Position numbers and translations under genes: made by a program
In this document: positions 8,276 to 16,761 of the stretch, one piece after another
Layout of the letters: each line of letters begins with the position of its first letter
Position numbering within the stretch: the first letter of the stretch is position 1
The notes under the pieces: model-generated
The model's input: only the letters and a program-made list of their open reading frames with translations
Database searches by the model: none
Told to the model about the DNA's origin: nothing
Assembly: GCF_001544475.1 (NCBI RefSeq)
Contig: NZ_FCNW02000004.1
Location: forward strand, 222,191-286,190
Length of the DNA stretch: 64,000 bases
Direction of reading: 5' to 3'
Source: Caballeronia humi
GTDB lineage: Bacteria > Pseudomonadota > Gammaproteobacteria > Burkholderiales > Burkholderiaceae

Positions 8276-9145
8276 ATGAAGACGGTCGGAGTCATCGGGC
8301 TGGGGAACATGGGACGCGGCATGGCGCTGTCGCTTAAACGCGGGGGCTACGCGGTGCTCGGCTTCGACGCCGCGCCGGGCGTCGCCGCGAAGCTGCAGGA
8401 AGAAGGCGTCGAGGCGCGTGAATCGATAGCCGCCATCGCGCGCGACGCCGATGTGCTGATCCTGAGCCTGCCGACCTCCGAGATCGTCGAGCAGGTCGTG
8501 CTGGGCGCGGACGGCGTCGCGGCGAACGCAAAACCCGGCCTCATCGTCGTCGATACGACGACCGCCGAGCCCAACAGCACGCGCAAGGTCGCGGCGGCGC
8601 TCGCGGAGATGAAGATCGGTTTCGTCGACGGACCGGTCAGCGGCGGCCCGAAAGGCGCTGCCACCGCCACGATGACGATGGTCCTCGGCGGCTCCGAACA
8701 AGATGTCGCGGCCGTCGAGCCGATTCTCGCGGTGATCAGCGCGAAGCGCGTTCACGTCGGCCCGGTAGGCGCCGGGCACGTCACCAAGATCATCAACAAC
8801 CTCCTGACCGGCATCCATTTGCTCGCCGCGAGCGAAGCCGTGCGCGCCGCCGAGGCTGCGGGTGTCGATCCGCAGAAGCTCGTCGAGGCGCTGAACGGCG
8901 GCTCGGGACGCAACAGCGCGACGCTCACGAACTATCCGACCTGGATTTTCAACGACAAATTCGACTCGGGCTTCACGATGAAGCTGATGCGCAAGGACGT
9001 GCGCCTCGCGATGGACCTGCTGCGCGGCCAGGGCGCCGAAGCGCCGATGAGCGCCGAAGCGGGCCGCCTGTGGGCCGAGAGCGCGAAGACCATCGGCGAT
9101 GCGGAGGATTTCAACCGCATCGTCCAGTTCGTCCCCGAACATTAA
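8276..9145 (+). CDS. NAD(P)-dependent beta-hydroxyacid dehydrogenase (HIBADH family)
   Basis: A 289-residue oxidoreductase. It starts with the Rossmann motif GLGNMGRG (residues 7-14), has the substrate-binding DGPVSGGPKGA segment, and carries the catalytic Lys in GHVTKIINN. Family members oxidise 3-hydroxyisobutyrate, tartronate semialdehyde-type or threonate-type substrates to semialdehydes. AAGGAG at 8262-8267 with 8-nt spacing fixes the ATG at 8276 against the overlapping GTG at 8267. The next gene is an aldehyde dehydrogenase, so a hydroxyacid-to-semialdehyde-to-acid sequence is likely. The substrate cannot be inferred. Confidence 0.85.
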   Translation: MKTVGVIGLGNMGRGMALSLKRGGYAVLGFDAAPGVAAKLQEEGVEARESIAAIARDADVLILSLPTSEIVEQVVLGADGVAANAKPGLIVVDTTTAEPNSTRKVAAALAEMKIGFVDGPVSGGPKGAATATMTMVLGGSEQDVAAVEPILAVISAKRVHVGPVGAGHVTKIINNLLTGIHLLAASEAVRAAEAAGVDPQKLVEALNGGSGRNSATLTNYPTWIFNDKFDSGFTMKLMRKDVRLAMDLLRGQGAEAPMSAEAGRLWAESAKTIGDAEDFNRIVQFVPEH

Positions 9146-9169
9146 TCGACAGCCTAAGGAGCAGTGAAA

Positions 9170-10681
9170 GTGGAATTCAACGAAGCGGAACAGTTGCTCG
9201 CGGCCTTCGCCCATTTCTTCCCGCAAGCGAAGACGGTCGGCTCGTGGGTCGGCGGGGAACTCGTCGAAGGAACCGGCGACGACATCCAGCTCTACAACCC
9301 GGCGACGGGCAAGGCGAGCCTCGCATACAAGGACGGCGGCGCCGCGATCGTCGCGCAGGCTGCAGATGCAGCGCAGCGCGCGCAGAAAGAATGGTGGGCG
9401 CTCACGCATGCCGCGCGCGGACGCGTGATGTTCGCGATTGCACGCGAACTGCGCGCCGAAGCCGAGCCGATCGCTCGGCTCGAATCGATCGGCTCGGGCA
9501 AGCCGATCCGCGACTGCCGCGGCGAAGTGGCGAAGGTCGCCGAGATGTTCGAGTACTACGGCGGCTGGACCGACAAGTTCTACGGCGACGTGATTCCGGT
9601 GCCGTCGTCGCATCTCAATTACACGCGACGCGAACCCGCTGGCACCGTGCTGCAACTGACGCCCTGGAACGCGCCGGTCTTCACCTGCGGCTGGCAGGTC
9701 GCGCCCGCAATCTCGATGGGCAACGCCGTGTTGCTCAAGCCCTCTGAACTGACGCCGTTCACCTCGCTCGTGCTCGGCATGCTCGCCGAGAAGGCCGGCG
9801 CGCCGAAGGGTCTCATCAACGTGCTCGCGGGCTACGGCCACACCGTCGGGCAGGCGGCGATCGCGAACAAGGTCGTGAAAAAGGTCGTGTTCGTCGGCTC
9901 GCCCGCGACCGGCATCCGCATCGCCGAGGCGGCCGCGAAGCGCGTGCTGCCGTGCGTGCTGGAGCTCGGCGGCAAATCCGCGAACATCATTTTCGACGAC
10001 GCCGATCTCAAGCGCGCCGCCCTTACCGCGCAAGCCGCGATCTTCGCCGGCGCGGGACAAAGCTGCGTCGCGGGGTCGCGCCTTCTGGTGCAGCGCTCGA
10101 TCTACGACCGGTTCGTCGAGATGGTCGCGACGGGCGCGAAAAAGATCAAGGTCGGCAACCCGCTCGACGATTCGACCGAAGTCGGTCCGATCAACAATCG
10201 CCGCCAGTACGAGCACGTCATGAGCATGATTTCGAAGGGCGTCGCAGCGGGCGCAACGCTCGCCGCCGGTTCCACCGAGCTATCCGACGATGGCTACTTT
10301 GTCTCCCCGACCGTGCTCGCGAACGTGACGAACGACATGGACGTCGCGCGCACCGAGATCTTCGGGCCGGTCGTGGCCGCGATCCCGTTCGATACCGAAG
10401 AGGAAGCGCTCGCCATCGCGAACGACACCGAGTTCGGCCTGGCCGGCGCGGTCTGGACGAGCGACGTCGGCCGCGCGCATCGCGTGGCGGCGGGGGTGGA
10501 TGCCGGGACGTTCTGGATCAACGGCTACAAGACGATCAACGTCGCGTCGCCGTTCGGCGGCTACGGACTGAGCGGCTACGGACGCTCGAGCGGCGTGGAA
10601 GCGCTCTACGAATACACGCAGACGAAGAGCGTGTGGGTCGAGACGGCGAAGGACCCGGCCACCGCGTTCGGCTATCTGTGA
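9170..10681 (+). CDS. NAD(P)-dependent aldehyde dehydrogenase
   Basis: A 503-residue ALDH-superfamily enzyme with general-base Glu265 (LELGGKS) and nucleophilic Cys299 (GQSCVAGSRL). AAGGAG at 9156-9161 lies only 2 nt before a GTG at 9164 but 8 nt before the next GTG at 9170. The upstream gene also uses 8 nt, so 9170 is preferred. It is the second gene of a probable operon with the HIBADH-family enzyme and the DUF3100 protein. It likely oxidises the semialdehyde made by its neighbour. The substrate is unknown. Confidence 0.88.
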   Translation: MEFNEAEQLLAAFAHFFPQAKTVGSWVGGELVEGTGDDIQLYNPATGKASLAYKDGGAAIVAQAADAAQRAQKEWWALTHAARGRVMFAIARELRAEAEPIARLESIGSGKPIRDCRGEVAKVAEMFEYYGGWTDKFYGDVIPVPSSHLNYTRREPAGTVLQLTPWNAPVFTCGWQVAPAISMGNAVLLKPSELTPFTSLVLGMLAEKAGAPKGLINVLAGYGHTVGQAAIANKVVKKVVFVGSPATGIRIAEAAAKRVLPCVLELGGKSANIIFDDADLKRAALTAQAAIFAGAGQSCVAGSRLLVQRSIYDRFVEMVATGAKKIKVGNPLDDSTEVGPINNRRQYEHVMSMISKGVAAGATLAAGSTELSDDGYFVSPTVLANVTNDMDVARTEIFGPVVAAIPFDTEEEALAIANDTEFGLAGAVWTSDVGRAHRVAAGVDAGTFWINGYKTINVASPFGGYGLSGYGRSSGVEALYEYTQTKSVWVETAKDPATAFGYL

Positions 10682-10689
10682 CAATACGG

Positions 10690-10712
10690 CCTCCCGTCGC
10701 ACCGGCGGGAGG
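10690..10712 (+). other. Intercistronic hairpin between ALDH and DUF3100 genes
   Basis: CCTCCCG (10690-10696) pairs with CGGGAGG (10706-10712) across a 9-nt loop. There is no T run, so this looks more like an mRNA stability or processing element than a terminator. Confidence 0.35.
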
Positions 10713-10744
10713 GAGCACGAAACAATCATGAAAGGGGAGCAGGA

Positions 10745-12088
10745 ATGGAACACACGCTAACGACCCAGTCGACGGGAAGCGATGGCATGAGAAGCGCAAA
10801 GCTGTTCTTGTACGCGGCGGTGATTCTGCTCATCGCCGAGTTCATCGGGTCGTTTTCGTTCAAGGTCGGGCCGGGCAAGGTCGTGCTGCTGCCGATGATC
10901 TGGGCGCTCCTGCTCGGCGCCGCGCTCGGCCTCGCGAGCGATCGCTGGAAGAGCGCCGCGCGCCTCGACGTGCGCACGCAGTTCCTCGCGGCCGCGATCC
11001 TGCAACCCGCCCTGCTCCTTTTCATCTCGAAGCTCGGTCTTCTGGTCGGCAGCGCGCTGCCCAAGCTGGCCGCCGCAGGCTGGGCGCTGGCGTTCCAGGA
11101 ACTGGGCCACTTCGTCGGCACGATTTTGCTCGGGCTGCCGCTCGCGTTGTTGCTCGGCATCAAGCGCGAGGCGATTGGCGCCACATTCTCGGTCGGCCGC
11201 GAACCGAGCCTGGCGATCATCGGCGAGAAGTACGGCATGGATTCCGCCGAGGGCCGCGGCGTGCTCGCCGAGTACCTGACGGGCACCGTGTTCGGCGCGG
11301 TATTCATCGCGATCTTCGCGGGCTTCGTCGCGAGCCTGAACATCTTTCACCCGCTCGCGCTCGCGATGGGCTCGGGCGTCGGCTCCGGCAGCATGATGGC
11401 GGCGGCATCGGGCGCAATTGCCGCGCAGCAGACGCCCGAGATGGCGAAATCCGTGCTCACTTTCGCTGCGGCCAGCAACCTCATTACGACGACCATCGGC
11501 ACGTACTTCACGCTGTTCATCTCGCTGCCGATGGCCGTGTGGGGCTATCGCCTGCTCGAACCGCTGATCGGGCGGACGACGAAGGCATCGAGCGCATCGG
11601 ACGTAATCAACGACGCGCGCCCGAAGCTCGGCGACGTGCAGACGGAAGCGCCCGAACTGGGTTATCGCGGCAAGATGCTCGCGTGGGGCGTGACGGCGGT
11701 GATGGCGCTCGTGTGCGACTGGATCACGCACGGGACAACGCCGCTCGAAGGCCTTCCCGGCATGCTACTGATGGTGCTGGCGGTGATCGTCGGCGACGCG
11801 GTTTTCAAGGTGAGCGGACGCAAGATTCCGGCGGTGTGCTGGGTGTCGCTGGTCGCCATGTTCATGACGTCGCCGTGGTGTCCGTGGGGCGCGCAGATCG
11901 CCGCGTTCAGCTCGAAGAACGACTTCCTCGGCGTGACGACTCCGATGCTTACTTTCGCGGGGCTTTCCATCGCGAAGGATATTCCGGCATTCCGGCGACT
12001 CGGCTGGAGAATCGTGCTGGTTTCGTTCGTCGCGAATGCGGGGACGTTTCTCGGGGCGGCGCTGGTGGCGCAGTTTTTCGATGTGTGA
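10745..12088 (+). CDS. DUF3100 multi-pass membrane protein, putative transporter
   Basis: A 447-residue integral membrane protein with about ten hydrophobic segments and a Gly/Ser-rich motif, GSGVGSGSMMAAASGA, in the middle. That kind of stretch is common in re-entrant loops of carriers. I recognise it as DUF3100, for which I know no assigned substrate. A good ribosome-binding site (GGGGAGCAGGA) precedes the ATG. It is the last gene after a hydroxyacid dehydrogenase and an aldehyde dehydrogenase, so uptake or export of their substrate or product is the natural inference. It converges with the sigma-factor gene 20 bp away. Confidence 0.7.
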   Translation: MEHTLTTQSTGSDGMRSAKLFLYAAVILLIAEFIGSFSFKVGPGKVVLLPMIWALLLGAALGLASDRWKSAARLDVRTQFLAAAILQPALLLFISKLGLLVGSALPKLAAAGWALAFQELGHFVGTILLGLPLALLLGIKREAIGATFSVGREPSLAIIGEKYGMDSAEGRGVLAEYLTGTVFGAVFIAIFAGFVASLNIFHPLALAMGSGVGSGSMMAAASGAIAAQQTPEMAKSVLTFAAASNLITTTIGTYFTLFISLPMAVWGYRLLEPLIGRTTKASSASDVINDARPKLGDVQTEAPELGYRGKMLAWGVTAVMALVCDWITHGTTPLEGLPGMLLMVLAVIVGDAVFKVSGRKIPAVCWVSLVAMFMTSPWCPWGAQIAAFSSKNDFLGVTTPMLTFAGLSIAKDIPAFRRLGWRIVLVSFVANAGTFLGAALVAQFFDV

Positions 12089-12108
12089 GGTGAAGTCGGG
12101 CGTGCTGT

Positions 12109-12801
12109 TCAACTCTCTTCGCCAAGTCGATGCAGCACGCTGGCCACCACACGATCGCACTGCGCACCGCAGAATTCGAACAGACCTGGCTCAGCGAGAT
12201 CGATATCCCTCGCGAGCGATTCGCGCAGCAAGCTCCTCGCGCGAAAATGCCGGCTGCGCACCGTGGCCTCGGGAATCCCAAGACACAGCGCAGTTTCCTC
12301 GACGCTCATCTCCTCGACCGAACGCAGCACGAACACGACGCGAAACACTTCCGGCATCTCGTCCAGCTTGCGCTCCAGCAACGCGCGCATTTCTGCGGTC
12401 GCCGCTGCCTTGTCGGGAGAACTGGCGTGATCTTCGGCCTGTGCCATTGCGTCGACCTCGACATCGGTGGTCCATTCCACCATTGGGATCACTCTTTGAC
12501 GCCTGGCTGTCCGGCGCAAGCGGGCAAAGCATTCATTGAGCACGAGACGCGACAGCCACGTCACGAGCGCCGCGTCGCCGCGGAACTGGCCGATCGATCG
12601 ATAGGCCGACAGGTACGCGTCCTGCAACGCGTCCTCGGCTTCCGCCTCGTCACGCAGCGTGGCGCGTGCCAATCGATACAGACGCCGGTTGTGGCGGCGC
12701 ATCAGCAGTTCGAACGCCGCGCGATCGCCCGCGCGAATGCGGGAGACGATCGACAGGTCGTCGATGGCGGGAGGGGTCGAAGGTAATGCGGCTCTTTCCA
12801 T
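12109..12801 (-). CDS. ECF-type RNA polymerase sigma factor
   Basis: A 230-residue sigma-70 family protein with only regions 2 and 4. Region 2 spans about residues 25-95 (RHNRRLYRLARATLRD, DALQDAYLSAYRSI, WLSRLVLNECFARLRR) and region 4 about 145-200 (VFRVVFVLRSVEEMSVEETALCLGIPEATVRSR). The start at 12801 overlaps the cupredoxin stop by one base (TGATG), implying translational coupling. No anti-sigma gene is adjacent. It is the last gene of a DUF4142-cupredoxin-sigma unit. An envelope or redox stress signal is plausible but inferred. Confidence 0.85.
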   Translation of the reverse strand: MERAALPSTPPAIDDLSIVSRIRAGDRAAFELLMRRHNRRLYRLARATLRDEAEAEDALQDAYLSAYRSIGQFRGDAALVTWLSRLVLNECFARLRRTARRQRVIPMVEWTTDVEVDAMAQAEDHASSPDKAAATAEMRALLERKLDEMPEVFRVVFVLRSVEEMSVEETALCLGIPEATVRSRHFRARSLLRESLARDIDLAEPGLFEFCGAQCDRVVASVLHRLGEES

Positions 12802-13163
12802 CACGGGGCCTTCTGGACGGTCAACGTACCATGCATCGTGGGATGGAAGTCGCACACGTACGGATAACTTCCCACCCGGCCGGCGACATAACTCCACGAT
12901 GCGTTCGGCGCGATGCTGTGCGAATCGAACGCCTTCGTTGGTGCGGTCGCCGTGTGGGGAAACAGGTCCTTGTTCATCCACACGACGCGATCGCCCGGCC
13001 GCACCGTCAGCGTCGCGGGATCGAAGCGCATCTGCTCGATCACGACGACGTGCGTTTCGGACTCGGCCAGCGTCGTGTCACAAGACACAGCAAGCGCAAC
13101 GGCCAGAATCATCGCGCGATCAACCACCGCTCTTGCCCAGTTCAGCCTGCAGATGCCTTGCAT
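12801..13163 (-). CDS. Exported cupredoxin (type 1 copper protein)
   Basis: A small secreted blue-copper-type domain. Counting from the internal Met at 13112, the ligands are His53 (FPHTAT), Cys87, His90 and Met93 (CDFHPTM), a classic type 1 set. The start is uncertain: ATG 13163 gives a basic n-region before a hydrophobic MILAVALAV core and overlaps the upstream gene by 44 bp, while ATG 13112 avoids the overlap but leaves a short, uncharged signal. Role: periplasmic electron carrier or copper binder. It lies between DUF4142 and ECF sigma genes and shares one base with the latter. Confidence 0.75.
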   Translation of the reverse strand: MQGICRLNWARAVVDRAMILAVALAVSCDTTLAESETHVVVIEQMRFDPATLTVRPGDRVVWMNKDLFPHTATAPTKAFDSHSIAPNASWSYVAGRVGSYPYVCDFHPTMHGTLTVQKAP

Positions 13164-13653
13164 GTTCAAGGTGCGCGACAAAAGCCGGCCGCACCTTGAC
13201 GAGAAGCGCCTTCAACTCTCCGTTCTGCGCACTCGGGATCAGGGTCTTGTCGAGCGCGCTCAAAACGCTCTCGTGATACGCGACCTCATGAGCGATGTAC
13301 GCCCGATCGAACGGCTTGTCCTTGAGCGCCTTGAGACTGGCGAGATTTGCATCGCCGCCTTGCTTGAGGCTCTGGCTCGTCGGGTTGTCTTCGGGCTTCA
13401 CGCCGAGCTTCTGAACGAGGTCGGTGGCGGCCTTGTTGACGCCACTATGGTCGGTGATCATCTGCTGCGCAAACGCCTTGACGTCGTTCGACCGGCTCTT
13501 CGACTTCGCCAGCTCGCCGGCATCGATATCGACCTGATTCGCGGTCACCACGATGGCCGCGATTTGTGGATCGGTGGGTTGCGAACTCTGCGCTACGCAT
13601 AGCGTGCTGGATAGCGCCAACGTCGCAAGCATGGGGATTCTGCTGAGTCTCAT
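13120..13653 (-). CDS. DUF4142 exported protein (ferritin-like helical fold)
   Basis: A 177-residue protein with a Sec signal (MRLSRIPMLATLALSSTLCVAQ) followed by a helical DUF4142 domain (QQMITDHSGVNKAA, YIAHEVAYHESVL). I chose the ATG at 13653 because the frame is open upstream but without a signal-like N-terminus. DUF4142 proteins are periplasmic and often found in stress-related loci; their biochemistry is unknown to me. It is first in a minus-strand unit with a cupredoxin and an ECF sigma factor. Confidence 0.8.
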   Translation of the reverse strand: MRLSRIPMLATLALSSTLCVAQSSQPTDPQIAAIVVTANQVDIDAGELAKSKSRSNDVKAFAQQMITDHSGVNKAATDLVQKLGVKPEDNPTSQSLKQGGDANLASLKALKDKPFDRAYIAHEVAYHESVLSALDKTLIPSAQNGELKALLVKVRPAFVAHLEHARHLQAELGKSGG

Positions 13654-13833
13654 GACCTGTCTCCGGGAGCGATGTGCATCGTGCTCGGCCCGCGCGGCGA
13701 GATTGCCATTCGGGCTTTCTATGGGATTGGATGTCACGAGAAAAAGCGCTGTTCCCAAGGCTAACGACAGAAGCGTAGAAGCAAGCGCTGTGGTATGTAG
13801 GCGACTGCAGAGTAGGGCCCTGGCTCCCGCGCG

Positions 13834-14424
13834 TCAAAACTCCCTCTTGCGACACATCACGGCCACGATGTCCGACTGCGTCAGCATCCCGACGAGTTCG
13901 TTATCGTCGAGCACTACAGGCATGTGATGATGCCCTTTGGCCGTGAAGCGATGGATGACGTCGGAGACGCGTGTCGCTGCATCGACGGTGGTCATGGCCG
14001 TCGACATCACGCTGCGAACCGGTAGCGCCCTCCTTTCGCGCTCCGCCTGGTCGGTTGCGTCGCTCCGAATGCCAGTGGGAAGCGGTTGAAGATCCGCGCG
14101 CGTGACCACGCCGATCAGGCGATGTTCAGAATCGATTACCGGCAGCAGCTTGACCCGGCGTTTGTCCAGCAGACCCAGCGCTTCACCAATGGTCTGATCG
14201 CCGGTCACGCTCGTGACGGGGGCTCGCATGACCTCCCCGCAAGTCATTTCCATCAGCCGCCTGAAATAGGCTTGCTGCTCCAGCCTCTCACGCAGCAATT
14301 CCACGCGATCCGGGTCCAGCCCGGAAGTGTGTAGCTCGTTGCGAAAAGAATGACCCGCATCGAGCTGTGCGGTGGCGCGTCGCACACTCGTCAGCCACCT
14401 CGTAAAACTGGAACCGACTGCCAT
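13834..14424 (-). CDS. Cytoplasmic CBS-domain pair protein
   Basis: A 196-residue protein with two CBS motifs at about residues 65-120 (VMRAPVTSVTGDQTIGEALGLL, LPVIDSEHRLIGVVTRADL) and 135-190 (VMSTAMTTVDAATRVSDVI, HMPVVLDDNELVGMLTQSDIV). It resembles the C-terminal half of HPP-family membrane proteins but lacks the membrane part. CBS pairs sense adenylates. The ATG at 14424 gives MAVGSSF; the frame stays open upstream without a convincing start. A dyad at 14463-14479 precedes it. The context is a stress/energy gene block. Confidence 0.8.
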   Translation of the reverse strand: MAVGSSFTRWLTSVRRATAQLDAGHSFRNELHTSGLDPDRVELLRERLEQQAYFRRLMEMTCGEVMRAPVTSVTGDQTIGEALGLLDKRRVKLLPVIDSEHRLIGVVTRADLQPLPTGIRSDATDQAERERRALPVRSVMSTAMTTVDAATRVSDVIHRFTAKGHHHMPVVLDDNELVGMLTQSDIVAVMCRKREF

Positions 14425-14462
14425 GTTCGCCTCGTCCAGCGTCAACCATGTGTAATGTAAAC

Positions 14463-14479
14463 GTATCACAACGTGACAC
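14463..14479. promoter_or_regulatory. Imperfect dyad upstream of the CBS gene
   Basis: GTATCAC-AAC-GTGACAC has 6 of 7 complementary arm positions and lies 39 bp upstream of the CBS start codon. It shares the half-site ATCACA with the perfect dyad at 14631-14643, suggesting one regulator controls both divergent units. Confidence 0.45.
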
Positions 14480-14630
14480 GCTTGCGCGCAGCGCGCCGGA
14501 TAAAACGTCATTAGCGTTTTCCCGCAGTCGCAGCGGAAACGCACGATTTTGCGGGGGTTTGAGTGTTGGCGTGTCGCATGGCACGGCCTGCAACCCTGAA
14601 ACGAACGACGACGCGACAGCCGTCATATAT

Positions 14631-14650
14631 ATCACATTGTGATCTATAAT
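14631..14650 (+). promoter_or_regulatory. Promoter -10 box with abutting palindrome
   Basis: A perfect palindrome ATCACA-T-TGTGAT (14631-14643) is followed one base later by a consensus -10 box TATAAT (14645-14650). The -35 region is poor. A protein on this palindrome would occupy the -35/-10 spacer. The ATG of the small membrane protein lies at 14681. Confidence 0.6.
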
Positions 14651-14680
14651 CGAACCGTCGGGGCTTGAAGGGAGACGACC

Positions 14681-14866
14681 ATGCTTATCAACAGCGACTT
14701 CGAAATGGGTTATCTGATCATCGTGTGCGCGCTGCTTGGTGTGATATTCATCGGCGCGCTGCTTGCCGCGGTGCATCTCGATCGATGGCACCCGAAGCTG
14801 ATCGGTGCGGCAATCGGCGCGTTGCTCGGTTTCATGCTGATTGAAGCGGTTCCGCTTATTACCTGA
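14681..14866 (+). CDS. Small two-helix membrane protein, unknown function
   Basis: A 61-residue protein with two hydrophobic segments, about residues 10-30 (GYLIIVCALLGVIFIGALL) and 41-58 (IGAAIGALLGFMLIEAV), joined by a short basic loop with HLDRWHPK. GAAGGGAGACGACC before the ATG is a good ribosome-binding site, and a TATAAT box overlapping a palindrome precedes it. I do not recognise a family. It is the only plus-strand gene inside a minus-strand stress/energy block. Confidence 0.6.
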   Translation: MLINSDFEMGYLIIVCALLGVIFIGALLAAVHLDRWHPKLIGAAIGALLGFMLIEAVPLIT

Positions 14867-14885
14867 AAGCGAACCCGCAGCGCGC

Positions 14886-15698
14886 TTAGAACTCTTCGGT
14901 GATAAATTTGAACGGATAATCAGGCGCCGTGTAGCCATCGGACGCTTGCCGCTTGGGCAACTTCACGCGCTTGCGCGGCATCGCTTCATAGGGGATCCTG
15001 CCGAGCAGATCGCTGATGATGTTGAGCCGCGCGCGGCGCTTGTCGTTCGATATCGCGACGGACCACGGTGCGATTTCCGTGTCCGATGCCTTGAACATCG
15101 CATCGCGGGCGCGCGAATAGTCGTACCAGCGGCTGTACGACCGCAGGTCCATGTCGGTGAGCTTCCAGACCTTGCGTCCGTCGTTGATGCGCGCCTCCAG
15201 CCTGCGCGTCTGCTCTTCTTCGGTGACCTCCAGCCAGTACTTGATGAGGAGCACGCCGGAATTGACGATTGCGCGCTCGACCAGCGGAATCGCATTTAGA
15301 AACGCCTCCGCTTCTTCTTCCGAGCAGAAGCCCATGACCCGTTCGACGCCGGCCCGGTTGTACCAGCTTCGATCGAAGATGACGACCTCGCCCGCCGCCG
15401 GCAGATGCGGCAAATAGCGCTGCACATACATCTGGCTTTTCTCACGCTCGGTCGGCGCCGGCAGCGCGATCACGCGAAACACACGCGGACTCACGCGCTC
15501 GGTGATCGCCTTGATGACGCCGCCTTTGCCCGCACCGTCGCGTCCTTCGAAGACGATGCACACCTTCTTGCGCTTTTGCACCACCCATTCCTGCAGTTTC
15601 ACGAGTTCCGCATGCAAGGGCAGCAACGCCTTCGTGTAATCCTTGTAGCTCAGCGCATCGCCTTGCGAAGGCGCCTCTTTACCCCGTTTCTTCGACAT
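14886..15698 (-). CDS. ppk2: Polyphosphate kinase 2 (PPK2 family)
   Basis: A 270-residue single-domain PPK2. The Walker A loop GRDGAGKGG is at 52-60, Walker B-type FDRSWYNRAGVE at 108-119, and the lid region contains RRLEARINDGRKVWKL. Such enzymes transfer phosphate between polyphosphate and nucleotides, usually making NTP or NDP from polyphosphate in the cytoplasm. GGAGGCACGGAC precedes the ATG. It lies next to CBS and acetate-kinase genes, which fits an ATP-sparing function at low oxygen. Whether ADP or GDP is preferred cannot be told. Confidence 0.9.
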   Translation of the reverse strand: MSKKRGKEAPSQGDALSYKDYTKALLPLHAELVKLQEWVVQKRKKVCIVFEGRDGAGKGGVIKAITERVSPRVFRVIALPAPTEREKSQMYVQRYLPHLPAAGEVVIFDRSWYNRAGVERVMGFCSEEEAEAFLNAIPLVERAIVNSGVLLIKYWLEVTEEEQTRRLEARINDGRKVWKLTDMDLRSYSRWYDYSRARDAMFKASDTEIAPWSVAISNDKRRARLNIISDLLGRIPYEAMPRKRVKLPKRQASDGYTAPDYPFKFITEEF

Positions 15699-15722
15699 GT
15701 CCGTGCCTCCGATGTCAAGCCT

Positions 15723-16718
15723 TCAGCTCGCGTCGATCTCGTTTGTCAGCGGCGCGCCCGATTCGAACTCCGTCACGCTTTGCAGCGTCGTCTCGCAGAT
15801 GGTCGTCACCGCCTCGCGCGTGAGGAACGCCTGGTGCCCGGTCAGGATCACGTTGGGGAACGTGACGAGCCGTTGCAGCACGTCATCGGTGATGATCGTG
15901 CCGGAGAGGTCGCGAAAGAAGAGCCCCGCCTCCTGCTCGTACACGTCGATCGCAAGACCGCCCAACTGGCCGCTTCTGAGCGCATCGATGACGGCTTCCG
16001 TATCGATGAGCCCGCCGCGGCTCGTGTTGATCAGCAGCGCGCCGCGCTTGGCGCGCGAAAGCGTATGGGCATCGATGATGTGATATGTATCGGGCGTGAG
16101 CGGACAATGCAGCGAGATGATGTCCGCGCTCGAACCGATCTCGCCCGGCTCCGCATAGCGCGCGCCCATCGCCTCGAATTCCGGCGATGGAAACTTGTCG
16201 TAGCCGATCACGTCGCAGCCGAAGCCGAGCATGATCTTCGCGAAGACGCGTCCGATCTTGCCCGTGCCGATCACCGCGACCGTCTTTCCGCACAGGTCGA
16301 AGCCCATCAAGCCGTCGAGCGAAAAGTTGAAGTCGCGCGTGCGATTGTAGGCGCGGTGGATCTTGCGGTTGATCGCCATCAGCAGCGCGACGGCGTGCTC
16401 CGCGACGGAATTCGGCGAGTAGTCGACCACCCGCACTACCTTGATGCCGAGCGCGCGCGCGGCGCTCAGGTCCACGTTGTTGAAGCCGGTGCAGCGTAGC
16501 GCGACGAGCTTCGTGCCGCCCTTCGCAAGCGCTTCGAGCACCGCCGCATTCGCATGGTCGTTGACGAAGATGCACACCGCGCCGTGGGCCGCCGCGAGAC
16601 TCACGGTCTCGTCGTCGAGCGGGACCTCGTAGTACTTGAGACGATGGGTGTGCGCCGCATTCGCGGCATCGAGATATTCGCGATCGTAGGGCTTCGCGCT
16701 GAAGACGGCGATTTCCAT
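15723..16718 (-). CDS. D-2-hydroxyacid dehydrogenase (D-lactate dehydrogenase type)
   Basis: A 331-residue NAD-dependent enzyme like fermentative LdhA. It has the Rossmann motif GTGKIG, the active-site Arg in NTSRGG, an acidic residue in VYEQEAG and the catalytic His in TGHQAF. GGAGGCACTCG precedes the ATG at 16718. It should reduce pyruvate to D-lactate, regenerating NAD+, in a block that also holds acetate kinase and phosphate acetyltransferase. Other 2-ketoacids are possible substrates. Confidence 0.88.
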   Translation of the reverse strand: MEIAVFSAKPYDREYLDAANAAHTHRLKYYEVPLDDETVSLAAAHGAVCIFVNDHANAAVLEALAKGGTKLVALRCTGFNNVDLSAARALGIKVVRVVDYSPNSVAEHAVALLMAINRKIHRAYNRTRDFNFSLDGLMGFDLCGKTVAVIGTGKIGRVFAKIMLGFGCDVIGYDKFPSPEFEAMGARYAEPGEIGSSADIISLHCPLTPDTYHIIDAHTLSRAKRGALLINTSRGGLIDTEAVIDALRSGQLGGLAIDVYEQEAGLFFRDLSGTIITDDVLQRLVTFPNVILTGHQAFLTREAVTTICETTLQSVTEFESGAPLTNEIDAS

Positions 16719-16761
16719 CGAGTGCCTCCGAAGTTCTTGAATCCGGCGTGAACGTGCCAAG

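Noticed and set aside
14631..14643. CRP or FNR binding site
   Set aside because: The dyad runs TCACA-TGTGA, the reverse arrangement of the CRP consensus, and lacks the TTGAT-N4-ATCAA of FNR.
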